This document shows positions 11,302 through 20,708 of a stretch of DNA of 33,952 bases, piece by piece. A model generated the notes under the pieces. That model made no database searches, had not been told where the DNA came from, and worked only from the letters and a program-made list of their open reading frames with translations. The DNA is taken from NCBI GenBank assembly GCA_017882465.1, contig JADGPN010000014.1, positions 1-33,952 on the forward strand, in the 5' to 3' direction. Positions within the stretch are counted from its first letter, which is position 1. Every line of letters starts with the position of its first letter. The stretch comes from Solirubrobacteraceae bacterium (GTDB taxonomy: Bacteria > Actinomycetota > Thermoleophilia > Solirubrobacterales > Solirubrobacteraceae). The translations under genes and the position numbers were made by a program.

Positions 11302-12372
11302 TCATCCGCAAAACAGTGTAAGAGCGGAAACGACGCGCTCGCCGGCGCGACCGTCTCCGTACAGGTCCGGGTGCTCGATCGGCGCCGGACGCTCGAGGGC
11401 GGCCAGAGCGGCGCCGCGGTCGAGGTCGACCAGCACGTTCCAACCGTGCTGCACGGTCTCGGTCCACTCGGTACTGGGTCGCAGCGTGATGCACGGCACG
11501 CCCGCCAGATAGGCCTCCTTCTGAAGCCCACCGGAGTCGGTGAGCACGGCGCCAGCGTGGCACACCAGCGTGGCGAACTCGACGTAACCCAGCGGCGGCG
11601 TCAGCTGCACGTGGCCGGCCCCGCGCAGGCGATCGAGCAGCTCCGCGGCCTCGAGCCGAGCCCGCGTACGCGGGTGAAGCGGGAACACGAGCGGGTGCGG
11701 GATCGCGAGCAGCAGCTCGACGAGGCGCAGCAGGCGCCCAGGATCGTCCACGTTGCCGGCTCGGTGGGCGGTGACCAGGACGTATTCGCCGCTGGTGAGG
11801 GAGCGGGCGGCCAGCAGATCGCTGCGCCCCCGCGCACGTGGCCAGATCGCCCGGGCGACATCGACCATCACGTCGCCCACCAGCTCCACGTTCCCGGCCA
11901 CCAACTCGGCTCGCAGGTTCGACACCGCCACCTCGCTGGAGCAGAGCAGCAGCGCCGACACGTGATCGGTTAGCACGCGGTTGCGCTCCTCCGGCATCGA
12001 GCGGTCGAAGGAGCGCATGCCGGCTTCCACGTGGGCGATGGGGATCCCGGCCTCGGCGCCGGCGATCGCCCCCGCGAGGGTGGAGTTCGTGTCCCCGTAC
12101 ACGAGCACCACGTCAGGCCGCGTTTCGTCGATCACCGGCTCGAGGGCGAGCAGCATTCGTCCCGCCTGCGACGTGTTCGAGCCGCCTGACACGTTGAGCT
12201 GACGCTCCGGGGCCGGCAGCCCGAGCTCACTGAAGAACACCGCCGAGAGCTCGTCGTCGAAATGCTGGCCGGTGTGGACCATCACCTCCTCGTGCTGCTC
12301 GCGGAGCTTCGGCGACACCGCGGCGGCCTTGATGAACTGGGGCCGGTTGCCGATCACCGTCAGCACCTTCAT
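11302..12372 (-). CDS. wecB: UDP-N-acetylglucosamine 2-epimerase (non-hydrolysing)
   Basis: MKVLTVIGNRPQFIKAAAVSPKLREQHEEVMVHTGQHFD, VYGDTNSTLAGA, HVEAGMRSFDRSMPEERNRVLTDHVS, TDSGGLQKEA. Confidence 0.94.
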   Translation of the reverse strand: MKVLTVIGNRPQFIKAAAVSPKLREQHEEVMVHTGQHFDDELSAVFFSELGLPAPERQLNVSGGSNTSQAGRMLLALEPVIDETRPDVVLVYGDTNSTLAGAIAGAEAGIPIAHVEAGMRSFDRSMPEERNRVLTDHVSALLLCSSEVAVSNLRAELVAGNVELVGDVMVDVARAIWPRARGRSDLLAARSLTSGEYVLVTAHRAGNVDDPGRLLRLVELLLAIPHPLVFPLHPRTRARLEAAELLDRLRGAGHVQLTPPLGYVEFATLVCHAGAVLTDSGGLQKEAYLAGVPCITLRPSTEWTETVQHGWNVLVDLDRGAALAALERPAPIEHPDLYGDGRAGERVVSALTLFCG

Positions 12373-12427
12373 CGTCCGCCACCCACCGGGGCGCCCGCCG
12401 CCGCAGCGGCGCGCGATCTCACCCGCC

Positions 12428-13231
12428 TCATCCGCCGCCGAGCTCGGAGCGGATGCGGTCCGCGACGGCCGCCGCCGTTCTCGCCGTGACGGGACCGATG
12501 CCGTTGAACTCGCTGTCATCGACGGCCGCCACCGGATGTACCTCGCGCGTCGTGGAGGCCAGGAAGGCCTCGTCGGCGCCGGCGAGATCCTCCAGCGTGC
12601 AGGGCCGCTCCCGGACATCCGAGACGTCGATCACGAGGGCGCGGGTGATCGAGGCCAGGATGTGGTCCTGGAGCGGCGGGGTGAACGGCTTGCCGTCCTG
12701 CACCCAGAAGACCGAGCTCGTCGGCGCCTCGAGCACGCGGCCGTGCGGCGTGACCAGGATGGCCTCGTCATAGCCGCGTTCACGCGCGATTCGCGACGCC
12801 AGCATGTTGGCCGCATAGGACAGCGACTTGATGCCGTCGAGGATCCGCGTAGGCGAGTACGTGATCGAGGCGAGCCGGACGCGCTCCGGCGCCTCGGGCA
12901 GCGCCTCGGTCAGCAGCAACCGCCGTCCACCGCGGGTGACCACGACCCGGACCATCTCGTGGTCGGATCCGGGTCCGGCCTGCGCGAGCAGCCGGAAGAT
13001 CTCGGCGCGCACGGCCTCGAGGTCGAGCGCAAGGCGCAGGTTCTCGGCCGAGGTGCGCAGGCGGCGGAGGTGACTCTCGAGCGCGAACGGCTGCCCGTCG
13101 TAGACGCGAATGACCTCGAACACCCCGTCGCCGCGCAGCAGCCCCGCATCGGTGGCGGGGATCGAGGCCTCGGCGGCCGGCGTGATGGCTCCGTCGAGGG
13201 AGGCCAACGATGTGGGACCTGAGGGGCTCAC
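12428..13231 (-). CDS. class IV aminotransferase (branched-chain aminotransferase / aminodeoxychorismate lyase-like)
   Basis: GLLRGDGVFEVIRVYDGQPFALESHLRRL, SYAANMLASRIARERGYDEAILV. Confidence 0.88.
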   Translation of the reverse strand: MSPSGPTSLASLDGAITPAAEASIPATDAGLLRGDGVFEVIRVYDGQPFALESHLRRLRTSAENLRLALDLEAVRAEIFRLLAQAGPGSDHEMVRVVVTRGGRRLLLTEALPEAPERVRLASITYSPTRILDGIKSLSYAANMLASRIARERGYDEAILVTPHGRVLEAPTSSVFWVQDGKPFTPPLQDHILASITRALVIDVSDVRERPCTLEDLAGADEAFLASTTREVHPVAAVDDSEFNGIGPVTARTAAAVADRIRSELGGG

Positions 13232-13278
13232 GCCCCCAGCCTACCCAGCCGGGGCCGCCCGCGGGGGGTGCCTGACGG

Positions 13279-14595
13279 TCAATCCGCCTGACGCGCGCCG
13301 GCGCCGGTGATACCGGCGCCCTCGAGCATCTCCGGCCGTGCCCACACCTCGGCCAGGCGCACGATCGTCGCCGCTGCCGCGGCCATGTCCTGAACCGAGG
13401 CCCACTCCCGGACCGAGTGATACTCGTGACCGCCGTCGAAGATGTTGGGCGTGGGCAAGCCCATCTCGCTCAGTCGCGAGCCGTCGGTCCCGCCCCGAAT
13501 CGGGCGGCGCAGCGGCTCGATCCCCTCGGCCCGCATCGCCGCCTCGGCGGCCTCCACGACCTGCGGGACCGCCTCGATGTAGCGGCGCATGTTGCGATAC
13601 TGCGGGCGGGTCTCGAGCTCGAGACGGGCCCTCGGCTCTGCCCCCACGACCTTCTCGGCGGTCGCGCGCAGGAGCTGGATGTGACGCTCGAGCAGCTCGT
13701 CGTCGAAATCGCGCACGATGGCCCGTATCCGCGCCTGCCCCGCTGTGCCGGTGAGCTCGTAGGGATGAATGAACCCCTCGCGGCCGGCGGTGGTCTCAGG
13801 CGTGAGCGTCTCCGATGGGAGCGCGGCGACGATGCGCGAGGCCAGACGCAGGGCATTCACCATCTTGCCCGTGGCCTGGCCGGGATGCACGTCCACACCG
13901 CGGACGGTGATGATCACCTCAGACGCGGTGAACGTCTCGTCCTGCAGCTCACCCAGCTCAGAGCCGTCGATCGTGTAGGCGCACACTGCCCCGAATCGGC
14001 CGATGTCGAACAGGGTGGCCCCCTCTCCGATCTCCTCGTCCGGCGTGAAGGCGAGCCGGAGCGCCGGCCGGGGCAGCTCCGGGTGCGCGGCGAGGTGAGC
14101 CACCGCCGTCATGATCGCGGCGACTCCCGCCTTGTCGTCGGCGCCGAGCAGGGTGTCGCCGCTCGCGGTGACGAGGTCGTGCCCGCGTTTGGCGACCAGC
14201 TCCGGGATCGCCGCGGGGTCGAGCCGCGTGCCGTCGACCGGCAGCTCGATCACGCCTCCATCGTAGTTGCGATGGACGAGCGGCTCGACGCCGGAGCCGG
14301 GCGCATCCGGGCTGGTGTCGAGATGGGCGACCAACCCGATCACGGGGGCGTCGGGCTCGGTGCCGCGCAGCGTGGCCGTCACGTAGCCGTTGGGGTCGAG
14401 TTCCGCCTCATCGATCCCCGCCTCGCGCAGCTCCCGCACCAGCACGCGGCCGAGCTCGAGCTGGCCGGGAGTGCTCGGCGAGGAGGTCCTGTCCCGCTCG
14501 GACTGGGTGTCGATTCTCACGTAGCGCTGGAAGCGCTGGAGCAGGTCAGCGGCCAGGGACTCGGCCAGGGTCGATGTGAAGGACGCCGGAGACAC
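13279..14595 (-). CDS. pepT: peptidase T (M20B)
   Basis: RFQRYVRIDTQSER, VGLVAHLDTSPDAPG, GDTLLGADDKAGVAAIM, TPDEEIGEGA, YTIDGSELGELQDETF. Confidence 0.94.
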   Translation of the reverse strand: MSPASFTSTLAESLAADLLQRFQRYVRIDTQSERDRTSSPSTPGQLELGRVLVRELREAGIDEAELDPNGYVTATLRGTEPDAPVIGLVAHLDTSPDAPGSGVEPLVHRNYDGGVIELPVDGTRLDPAAIPELVAKRGHDLVTASGDTLLGADDKAGVAAIMTAVAHLAAHPELPRPALRLAFTPDEEIGEGATLFDIGRFGAVCAYTIDGSELGELQDETFTASEVIITVRGVDVHPGQATGKMVNALRLASRIVAALPSETLTPETTAGREGFIHPYELTGTAGQARIRAIVRDFDDELLERHIQLLRATAEKVVGAEPRARLELETRPQYRNMRRYIEAVPQVVEAAEAAMRAEGIEPLRRPIRGGTDGSRLSEMGLPTPNIFDGGHEYHSVREWASVQDMAAAAATIVRLAEVWARPEMLEGAGITGAGARQAD

Positions 14596-14688
14596 GATGC
14601 ACCCTCCAGTATCACAGCGGGTCCGAGCAATGGCATCCTCGCGAGTCCGCGCACCGCGGCACCCACGTCCGATGTCCGACTCACGACA

Positions 14689-15693
14689 CTACGACGCTTC
14701 GCCCAGATTCGGATCGGCGGCCAGCACGCGGCGGTCGGCGCGTTTCTCCGCGATGGACGCGAGCAGCACGCTGAGCTCGAAGAGCAGGTACAGGGGCACC
14801 GTCTCGAGCAGCATCGTCACCGCATCACCGGGAAGGAGCGCCGCGACCGCGCCGCAGGCGGCGATCGCGTAGCGGCGGTTCTTGCGCAGCTGACGGGGCG
14901 TGATGATGCCCGCCCGGGTGATGGCGAGGATGCCGACGGGTACCTGGAACAGCAACCCCATCGCCAGCATCGTCGTGGCCGCGAACTTGTAGTACTGGCT
15001 GGCCTGGACGAGAACGTTGAATTGCGCGCTGTTGAAGTTCTGGAAGAAGTGAACGGCCGCCGGGAGGACGACGAAGTACCCGAACGCCACCCCGGTGATG
15101 AACAGGAACGGGATCGCCATCAGGAGCGGGCGCATCTGCCGGCGCCGCTCGGGCTCGAATGCCGGCATCACGAACCCGTACCCCTGCAGCAGCAGCACCG
15201 GCAGCGCCAGGATCAGCGCGAAGATCATGGACACCGTCACCGTGGTCGTGAACGGCTCCCCGATTCCGAGCGTCACCGGCCGGTCGCCCTGCGGCGCCGC
15301 CGACAGACGCTTGATGTCCCGCCCCAGTCCGGTGCCAACCCGCTGCAGCGCGGCGGCAGCAGCGGCCGATTGATGCTGTCCCGGCGCACCGAGGATGCCG
15401 ACCACAGAGCGCAGCTGGACGGCCACGTCACGCGCGTTCTGCTGCACCTCGTAGGTGGCCCCGAGCGGCCCGTGCCCGGCGCGAACCTGTACCTGCGTCT
15501 GATGGGCCAAGGGCGTGTCGATCAGGTGAAGCAGACGGTTGTTCTGCCAGAAGCAGATGCCGAACGCGACGGCCACGGCGATCAGGGACACGATGATCCG
15601 TGTCCGCAGCTCGTCGAGATGGCTCACGACGCTCAGACGTTCGTCGTGAGAGACGGGGCGAACTGTGCGAATCGCGGTCGGCATCTGCTTCAC
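14689..15693 (-). CDS. tatC: Sec-independent protein translocase TatC with enlarged first periplasmic loop
   Basis: VSHLDELRTRIIVSLIAVAVAFG, GEPFTTTVTVSMIFALILALPVLLLQGYGFVMPAFEPERRRQM. Confidence 0.92.
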   Translation of the reverse strand: MKQMPTAIRTVRPVSHDERLSVVSHLDELRTRIIVSLIAVAVAFGICFWQNNRLLHLIDTPLAHQTQVQVRAGHGPLGATYEVQQNARDVAVQLRSVVGILGAPGQHQSAAAAAALQRVGTGLGRDIKRLSAAPQGDRPVTLGIGEPFTTTVTVSMIFALILALPVLLLQGYGFVMPAFEPERRRQMRPLLMAIPFLFITGVAFGYFVVLPAAVHFFQNFNSAQFNVLVQASQYYKFAATTMLAMGLLFQVPVGILAITRAGIITPRQLRKNRRYAIAACGAVAALLPGDAVTMLLETVPLYLLFELSVLLASIAEKRADRRVLAADPNLGEAS

Positions 15694-15716
15694 TCGGTCG
15701 TTGGCCTCGGAGACGG

Positions 15717-15968
15717 CTAGGCCTGGTGAGCGGCCTCGCCGACGACCCCGGGCTGCGGGTGAGCCGTCTCGACGGCGGGCTGGCCGGCCGTGGTGGACTC
15801 ACTCATCTCGGTGATGTGAGACACGGAGGAATCTCCGTTGATCGACTCCTTGAAGCCGCGCATCCCGGCGCCGAGCGAGCGGCCCATCTCGGGCAGGCGC
15901 CTGGCTCCGAACACGAGCAGAAGAAGAACGACGAGAAAGGCGAGGTGAAGCGGATTATCGAGACCCAT
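15717..15968 (-). CDS. tatA: Sec-independent protein translocase TatA
   Basis: HLAFLVVLLLLVFGARRLPEMGRSLGAGMRGFKESI; upstream of tatC. Confidence 0.92.
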   Translation of the reverse strand: MGLDNPLHLAFLVVLLLLVFGARRLPEMGRSLGAGMRGFKESINGDSSVSHITEMSESTTAGQPAVETAHPQPGVVGEAAHQA

Positions 15969-16039
15969 GACAGCTCCCAGGTGGTTTGGCTTGGCTCCTC
16001 CTACTACGAGCCGGCCGGCGATTCAGATCACCCGGGAGA

Positions 16040-16777
16040 TCAACTCGTTAGCCGAGCAACGATCACGGGGGTGCTGGTGGGGACGGAGCTTCCCCCCAGC
16101 GGCTCGGCCGTGACCAGGACCTGATCGACATTGCGCAGGTTCCCCGGCACGTCCACCGCCGCAGTGCCGGCGGAGGTCACGTTGAAGAGGGCGCTGGTCG
16201 GCCTGACCGCGTGTCCGTCGCGTTTCAGCCACACCTCGTAGATGCGGCCGGACGGCGCAGCGGGCATTCGAGCCAGCACCAGCTCGCCGCGACCGTCCTG
16301 GAGCCGGACAAAGGCAGCGGCGGACTGTGCCGGACCGGCCACGCTGGCCTGCACCACGCGGGGCGATGTCGATCCGCTGCCGGCAATCTCGATCCCCACG
16401 AACGCCAGGCACGCGGCGGCCAGCACAGCGCCTCCGGCCAGCGCCGGTCGCGCCCAGGCGGGCCGCGTCAAGCTCGACTTCCAGTCTCTCTGCCGGGACC
16501 GGGCGGGCGCCCCCCGCGGCTCGGCGCGCACGGCGGTCATCACACTGCGCTTGAGGTCGCGGGGCACCCCGACCGGCGGAGCGGCCAGCGGCAACGCGTC
16601 GGCGACCGCCTGCAACGTCGCCACCTCATCGCGGCAGACGACGCAATCGGCCATGTGATGGCGGAACACCTCGGCTTCGCGATCTTCCAGCGCGCCCAGC
16701 ACGTACGCGGCGGCATCAGCACCGCAATCACGACCACCACCACCCCCACCAAACATGGGATCTCCCGAGGTGGTCAT
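16040..16777 (-). CDS. anti-sigma factor, RskA-like with zinc-finger motif
   Basis: FRHHMADCVVCRDEV (HxxxCxxC), one TM, RskA-like C-terminus (LVLARMPAAPSGRIYEVWLKRDG); ATGA overlap with sigma gene. Confidence 0.88.
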   Translation of the reverse strand: MTTSGDPMFGGGGGGRDCGADAAAYVLGALEDREAEVFRHHMADCVVCRDEVATLQAVADALPLAAPPVGVPRDLKRSVMTAVRAEPRGAPARSRQRDWKSSLTRPAWARPALAGGAVLAAACLAFVGIEIAGSGSTSPRVVQASVAGPAQSAAAFVRLQDGRGELVLARMPAAPSGRIYEVWLKRDGHAVRPTSALFNVTSAGTAAVDVPGNLRNVDQVLVTAEPLGGSSVPTSTPVIVARLTS

Positions 16778-17376
16778 AGCACGACCTCGACCGGATCGCC
16801 CAGCGAGATACGCATCTTCGTCAGGCCAAGACGCATCCGGCCCTTCACGGTCCCCACGGGCAGATCGAGCATCTCGGCGATCTGAGAATGCGTGAACCCC
16901 CCGAAATACGCCAGCTCGATCGCCCGCCGCTGATCGGGGGGCAGGTCCTCCAGGGCAGACCTGACCGCGCGCGCGTCCTCACGACGCGCCACCTCCACAT
17001 CGGTCCGCTCAGCTGCTGCCAACCGCTCGGCGAGGCCTTCGTCTCCCACGTTCCGACCCTCGCGCACGACGCCGCGGCGGAGAGCATCGATGGCTCGGTT
17101 GTGCACCACGCCCAGGACCCAAGAACGCACGCTCCCGCGCGCCCGGTCATACCTTGCCCCGCTTCGCCACACCGCCAGGAACGCCTCCTGAACGACGTCC
17201 TCGGCCATCGCCCGTCGCCCGCACATCCGGTAGGCCAGTGAGAAGGCGGCACCGGAATGCCGATCGAAGATCACCTCGAAGGCGCGCGCCTCCCCCTCAT
17301 GCACCAGCCCCATGAGTTCCTCGTCGGCAAACTCACGAAGATCGGCCCCACGAACAAGACGGTTGTGACGAAACAT
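16774..17376 (-). CDS. ECF RNA polymerase sigma factor
   Basis: sigma-2 (DRHSGAAFSLAYRMCGRRAMAEDVVQEAFLAVWR) and sigma-4 (LPPDQRRAIELAYFGGFTHSQIAEMLDLPVGTVKGRMRLGL). Confidence 0.95.
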   Translation of the reverse strand: MFRHNRLVRGADLREFADEELMGLVHEGEARAFEVIFDRHSGAAFSLAYRMCGRRAMAEDVVQEAFLAVWRSGARYDRARGSVRSWVLGVVHNRAIDALRRGVVREGRNVGDEGLAERLAAAERTDVEVARREDARAVRSALEDLPPDQRRAIELAYFGGFTHSQIAEMLDLPVGTVKGRMRLGLTKMRISLGDPVEVVL

Positions 17377-17468
17377 AGCCCGATCGTTAGTACGCGCGAC
17401 TCAGCACGACGGATCACTGACACGTCCGGCCGTCCTGAACGGCCAGTACTGCGACTTCGTCAAAGGCT

Positions 17469-17512
17469 TGTCGAACCCTGCGTCCGGCGTGACCGGCCGG
17501 CCGGGTTCGACA
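17469..17512. repeat. inverted repeat, 10-bp perfect arms TGTCGAACCC/GGGTTCGACA, 24-nt spacer
   Basis: arms 17469-17478 and 17503-17512. Confidence 0.8.
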
Positions 17513-17601
17513 GCGACGGGCCGGCACCGTTGTAGGCCGGCACCGGGCGGAGTGAGCTCCCGCGGGTGATCCACCGGCGACGCAGGCTCGTACTGGAGTG
17601 C

Positions 17602-18003
17602 ATGTCACACACGGTCCTGTCGAGTCGGGCCCTCGCGCCGGCGATCGCGGCGGCCGCGGTCCTCGCCGGCTGCGGCTCGAGCTCACCCGCCAGTACGGGC
17701 TCGAGCTCACCGGCCAGTACGGGCTCGAGCTCACCCGGCGTCGCGGCGCCGTCCAAGCTGTCGATCGCGATCAGCGGGTACACATTCGCGCCGGCGACGG
17801 TGACAGTCAAGTCGGGTGCCCGGGTGACATTCGCCAACCGCGACTCGACCGCGCATACCGCCACCGCGCAGGGCCAGGCGTTTGACACCGGCACGCTGAA
17901 GCAGGGGCACAGCGCATCGGTCGTTCTGAGTCAGCCGGGAACCTATACGTATTACTGCGACTTCCACGCGTTCATGCGCGCGACGCTGATCGTGGTGAGG
18001 TAG
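17602..18003 (+). CDS. cupredoxin/plastocyanin-like copper-binding lipoprotein
   Basis: lipobox LAGC; type-1 Cu ligands in DSTAHTATA...YYCDFHAFM (H...C-x2-H-x2-M). Confidence 0.9.
   Translation: MSHTVLSSRALAPAIAAAAVLAGCGSSSPASTGSSSPASTGSSSPGVAAPSKLSIAISGYTFAPATVTVKSGARVTFANRDSTAHTATAQGQAFDTGTLKQGHSASVVLSQPGTYTYYCDFHAFMRATLIVVR
17674..17736 (+). repeat. 24-bp tandem repeat (about 2.6 copies) encoding GSSSPAST in the lipoprotein linker
   Basis: GGCTCGAGCTCACC[CG]GCCAGTACG copies at 17674 and 17698, partial at 17722. Confidence 0.9.
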
Positions 18004-18004
18004 C

Positions 18005-19705
18005 TCACGCCCCCCGGCCCGAGGTCGGACGCACCGTGTAGACGACCGCGCAGCCGAACCTCCTGGCCGACTGGAGGATCGGCGCCAGAGCTCGTCGCAG
18101 ATCGACCGCGGTGCAATCAGCCAGCACGAAGCGCGCGCCGCTGGCGAGGACGAGGGATCGGGTTGCCCGGGCCGTGAGCGCCCCCTCCAGCAGATCCTCG
18201 GTTGACCTCGCCCGGCCCGAGCAGTCCGGCTGGGACCACAGGCAATTGCCGATGTACGTGGCCCGGCCGGTTTCCGCGGGCACGACGGTGCCGAGGTAGA
18301 AACGCGTCAGCACGCCACCCGGCTCCGGGTTGCGGGCGAGGTACTCGAGGGCCCGCTTCTCGTCACCCGTGATGAAGTTCGGGTTCCCGGGCGTGGGCGT
18401 GGCCAGGTTGTGGGCGCCGTTCAACTCCCACACCGTGGCGGGAACGGTCACGAGCGCGATCGCGGCCACGGCGAGGAGGCGCGCGTGGGGAATCCGCCTC
18501 CAGCCGGCCCGCCGGCACCCCTCAACGGCGAGCACGGCAAGGGGGAAGGTGACTCCGGAGAATGCGTGCAGCGGCGTTGCGCTCAGCTTGGTCAGGGACA
18601 CCGCATACACGGTCAGGGCAGCGACTGGCCAGGTCCGGGTGAGCACGGCGAGGAAGGTCCGCGGCCGGCCGCGGTAACCGAGCGCAGCCGGGACCAGCAG
18701 CGGGGCCAGCGCAACTACGATCGTCAGCAGCGAGAAGGCGTGCTTGCTCGCCTCCCGCGCGAGGCCCCACGACCCGTCCAGGTGGCCGAGAACGAAGTAA
18801 TACAGCAGCGGGGCCGCGCATCCGGCCACGGTCAGCGCCGGAAGCAGCAGCGGGGGCAGGCGTCGCTCGAGGCGCCACATCACCAGTTCGGCTCCGAGCA
18901 CGATCAGAATCAGGGTCTCGCCCTGCCAGGGATGCAGGGCGCTGGCCAGCGCGCCGAGCAACACGGGCACCCAGATGCGGCGCGACTCGGTGCGAGCCGT
19001 GTCGTAGGCGAGCACCGCGAACAGAAGCGCGGCCACCGAGATCAACGAGAACGTGTAGCCCCAGCTCAGAAAGCCCGGAAAGAGGTCGCCGACGACCCCG
19101 AAGGTGCCGTATACGACCGTGAATGACCCGAAGAACAGCCCCAGCACCAGCGCCGCCCGCCGCGGCCACAACCCGGCGAGGGTCCGTCGCGCGAATGCCC
19201 TGGCGCCGAAGAACGCCGCGAGAACTGCCACCGGCTTCCAGATCAGCAACGCGAGCCAGGGCGCGACTCCCAGCGCGGCGACCAGGCCTGAGACCGTGAT
19301 GGCCGGTTGCAGATAGTCGGCCGTCGTCGGTGTGAGCACGAACAGGTTGGCCGCCAGCACGTGATGGGAGGCAGACCTGATCCAGGCCAGGTACTGCATC
19401 TGGTCGACGACATAGGTGCCATCGGTCCCGGTCCATGTCCGCCCGTGGACGAGCACCTGCCAGAGGTCGAGTCCGAGCACCCACACGGACACGACCGCGA
19501 AGACCAGCAGCACGATCAGGTCGAAGCGGTCGGGCCCGCGCCGGGGCGGCGAGACGGGGATCGTCCGGCGACGGACGGGCGCAGCTATCTCGACTTCGGC
19601 GGGACCGCTGCGCATACAGCTCCGAGCTCGGGACCGGGTATCGCGCAATGTTGCTGCAACCCGGAAGGCGAAGACAACGTGCGCTGCGTATGAAACGGAG
19701 CCCAC
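18005..19705 (-). CDS. polytopic membrane protein, possibly glycosyltransferase-like; start uncertain
   Basis: many hydrophobic segments from FDLIVLLVFAVVSVWVLGLDLW onward, soluble C-terminal domain; true start may be at MRSGPAEVEI. Confidence 0.75.
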   Translation of the reverse strand: MGSVSYAAHVVFAFRVAATLRDTRSRARSCMRSGPAEVEIAAPVRRRTIPVSPPRRGPDRFDLIVLLVFAVVSVWVLGLDLWQVLVHGRTWTGTDGTYVVDQMQYLAWIRSASHHVLAANLFVLTPTTADYLQPAITVSGLVAALGVAPWLALLIWKPVAVLAAFFGARAFARRTLAGLWPRRAALVLGLFFGSFTVVYGTFGVVGDLFPGFLSWGYTFSLISVAALLFAVLAYDTARTESRRIWVPVLLGALASALHPWQGETLILIVLGAELVMWRLERRLPPLLLPALTVAGCAAPLLYYFVLGHLDGSWGLAREASKHAFSLLTIVVALAPLLVPAALGYRGRPRTFLAVLTRTWPVAALTVYAVSLTKLSATPLHAFSGVTFPLAVLAVEGCRRAGWRRIPHARLLAVAAIALVTVPATVWELNGAHNLATPTPGNPNFITGDEKRALEYLARNPEPGGVLTRFYLGTVVPAETGRATYIGNCLWSQPDCSGRARSTEDLLEGALTARATRSLVLASGARFVLADCTAVDLRRALAPILQSARRFGCAVVYTVRPTSGRGA

Positions 19706-19853
19706 CGTTAGGCCGACTCCGGTACCTCAAGCGTACCCAGTCGCCGTCGCCGCCCGGTGCACTACCCGGCTCAGGGGCGCGAAGGTGGATCTGCTCCCAG
19801 CTCGGCCGCGTGCTCCAGCCAGCATGCGCGGTGGGCCGCCTCGCTGCGGAGAA

Positions 19854-20708
19854 CTACGGCCTTGCCGGGCCGTTGCCCAAGATCGCCGCCGGCTTCTCCA
19901 CCACGGTGGGTATCGCCGTCCCGGTGGCGGCGTCGCTGCCGGCCGCCCTCAGCGCCTGGAGCAGATCCAGCGGGAACGGGAACACGATCGTGGAGTTCTC
20001 GTTACCTCCGATCTCGCGCAGCGTCTGCAGGTAGCGCAGCTGGATCGTGACCGGGTTGCGGCTGATCAGCTCCGCGGCCTCCAGCAGCTTCGCCGCGGCC
20101 TGGAACTCACCCTCGGCATCGATGATCTTGGCGCGTCGCTCGCGTTCGGCCTCGGCCTGACGGGCCATCGCGTGCTGCATACCGGCCGGGATCTCCACAT
20201 CCTTGATCTCCACCGTCGTCACCTTGACGCCCCAGGGTTCGGTTTGGTCGTCGATGATGTGCTGCAGGCTCTCGTTGAGCTGCTCGCGCTCGGACAGCAG
20301 GTGATCCAGCTCGGCCTTGCCCAGCACCGAGCGCAGCGTCGTCTGGGCGATCTGCGACGTGGCCGAGAGCACATCCTGGATCTCGACGATCGACTTGTTC
20401 GGGTCGACGACCCGGAAGTACGCGACCGCCGTCACCCGCGCCGGCACGTTGTCCCGCGTGATCACCTCCTGGGGCGGGATCTGCAAAGTCACGGTTCGCA
20501 GGCTCACCCGCTCCAGCCGGTCGACGAACGGCACCAGCACCACCACACCGGGCCCCTTCTGATCGGTCAGGCGACCAAGCCGGAACACGACGCCGCGCTC
20601 GTACTCGCGCAGCACGCGAACCGAGAAGGCGGCCAGGACCAACGCGACCAGTAACACAACCGCAACGACGATCACGAGGGCGGTCAAGATCACGGGTTCA
20701 GCTCCCAT
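19854..20708 (-). CDS. SPFH/band 7 (stomatin-like) protein
   Basis: [69 protein letters not shown]. Confidence 0.94.
   Translation of the reverse strand: MGAEPVILTALVIVVAVVLLVALVLAAFSVRVLREYERGVVFRLGRLTDQKGPGVVVLVPFVDRLERVSLRTVTLQIPPQEVITRDNVPARVTAVAYFRVVDPNKSIVEIQDVLSATSQIAQTTLRSVLGKAELDHLLSEREQLNESLQHIIDDQTEPWGVKVTTVEIKDVEIPAGMQHAMARQAEAERERRAKIIDAEGEFQAAAKLLEAAELISRNPVTIQLRYLQTLREIGGNENSTIVFPFPLDLLQALRAAGSDAATGTAIPTVVEKPAAILGNGPARP

Noticed and set aside
9353-11321. Plus-strand ORFs of 373 and 507 aa over the nucleotide-sugar cassette
   Set aside because: Antisense to three recognisable enzymes; low-complexity Thr/Ala/Arg/Asp composition.
13417-15720. 767-aa plus-strand ORF antisense to pepT and tatC
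   Set aside because: Composition typical of antisense GC-rich frames, no motifs; genuine genes are on the minus strand.
17500-17520. tRNA T-arm-like GGGTTCGA
   Set aside because: No acceptor, D or anticodon arms in appropriate positions; fits the inverted repeat instead.
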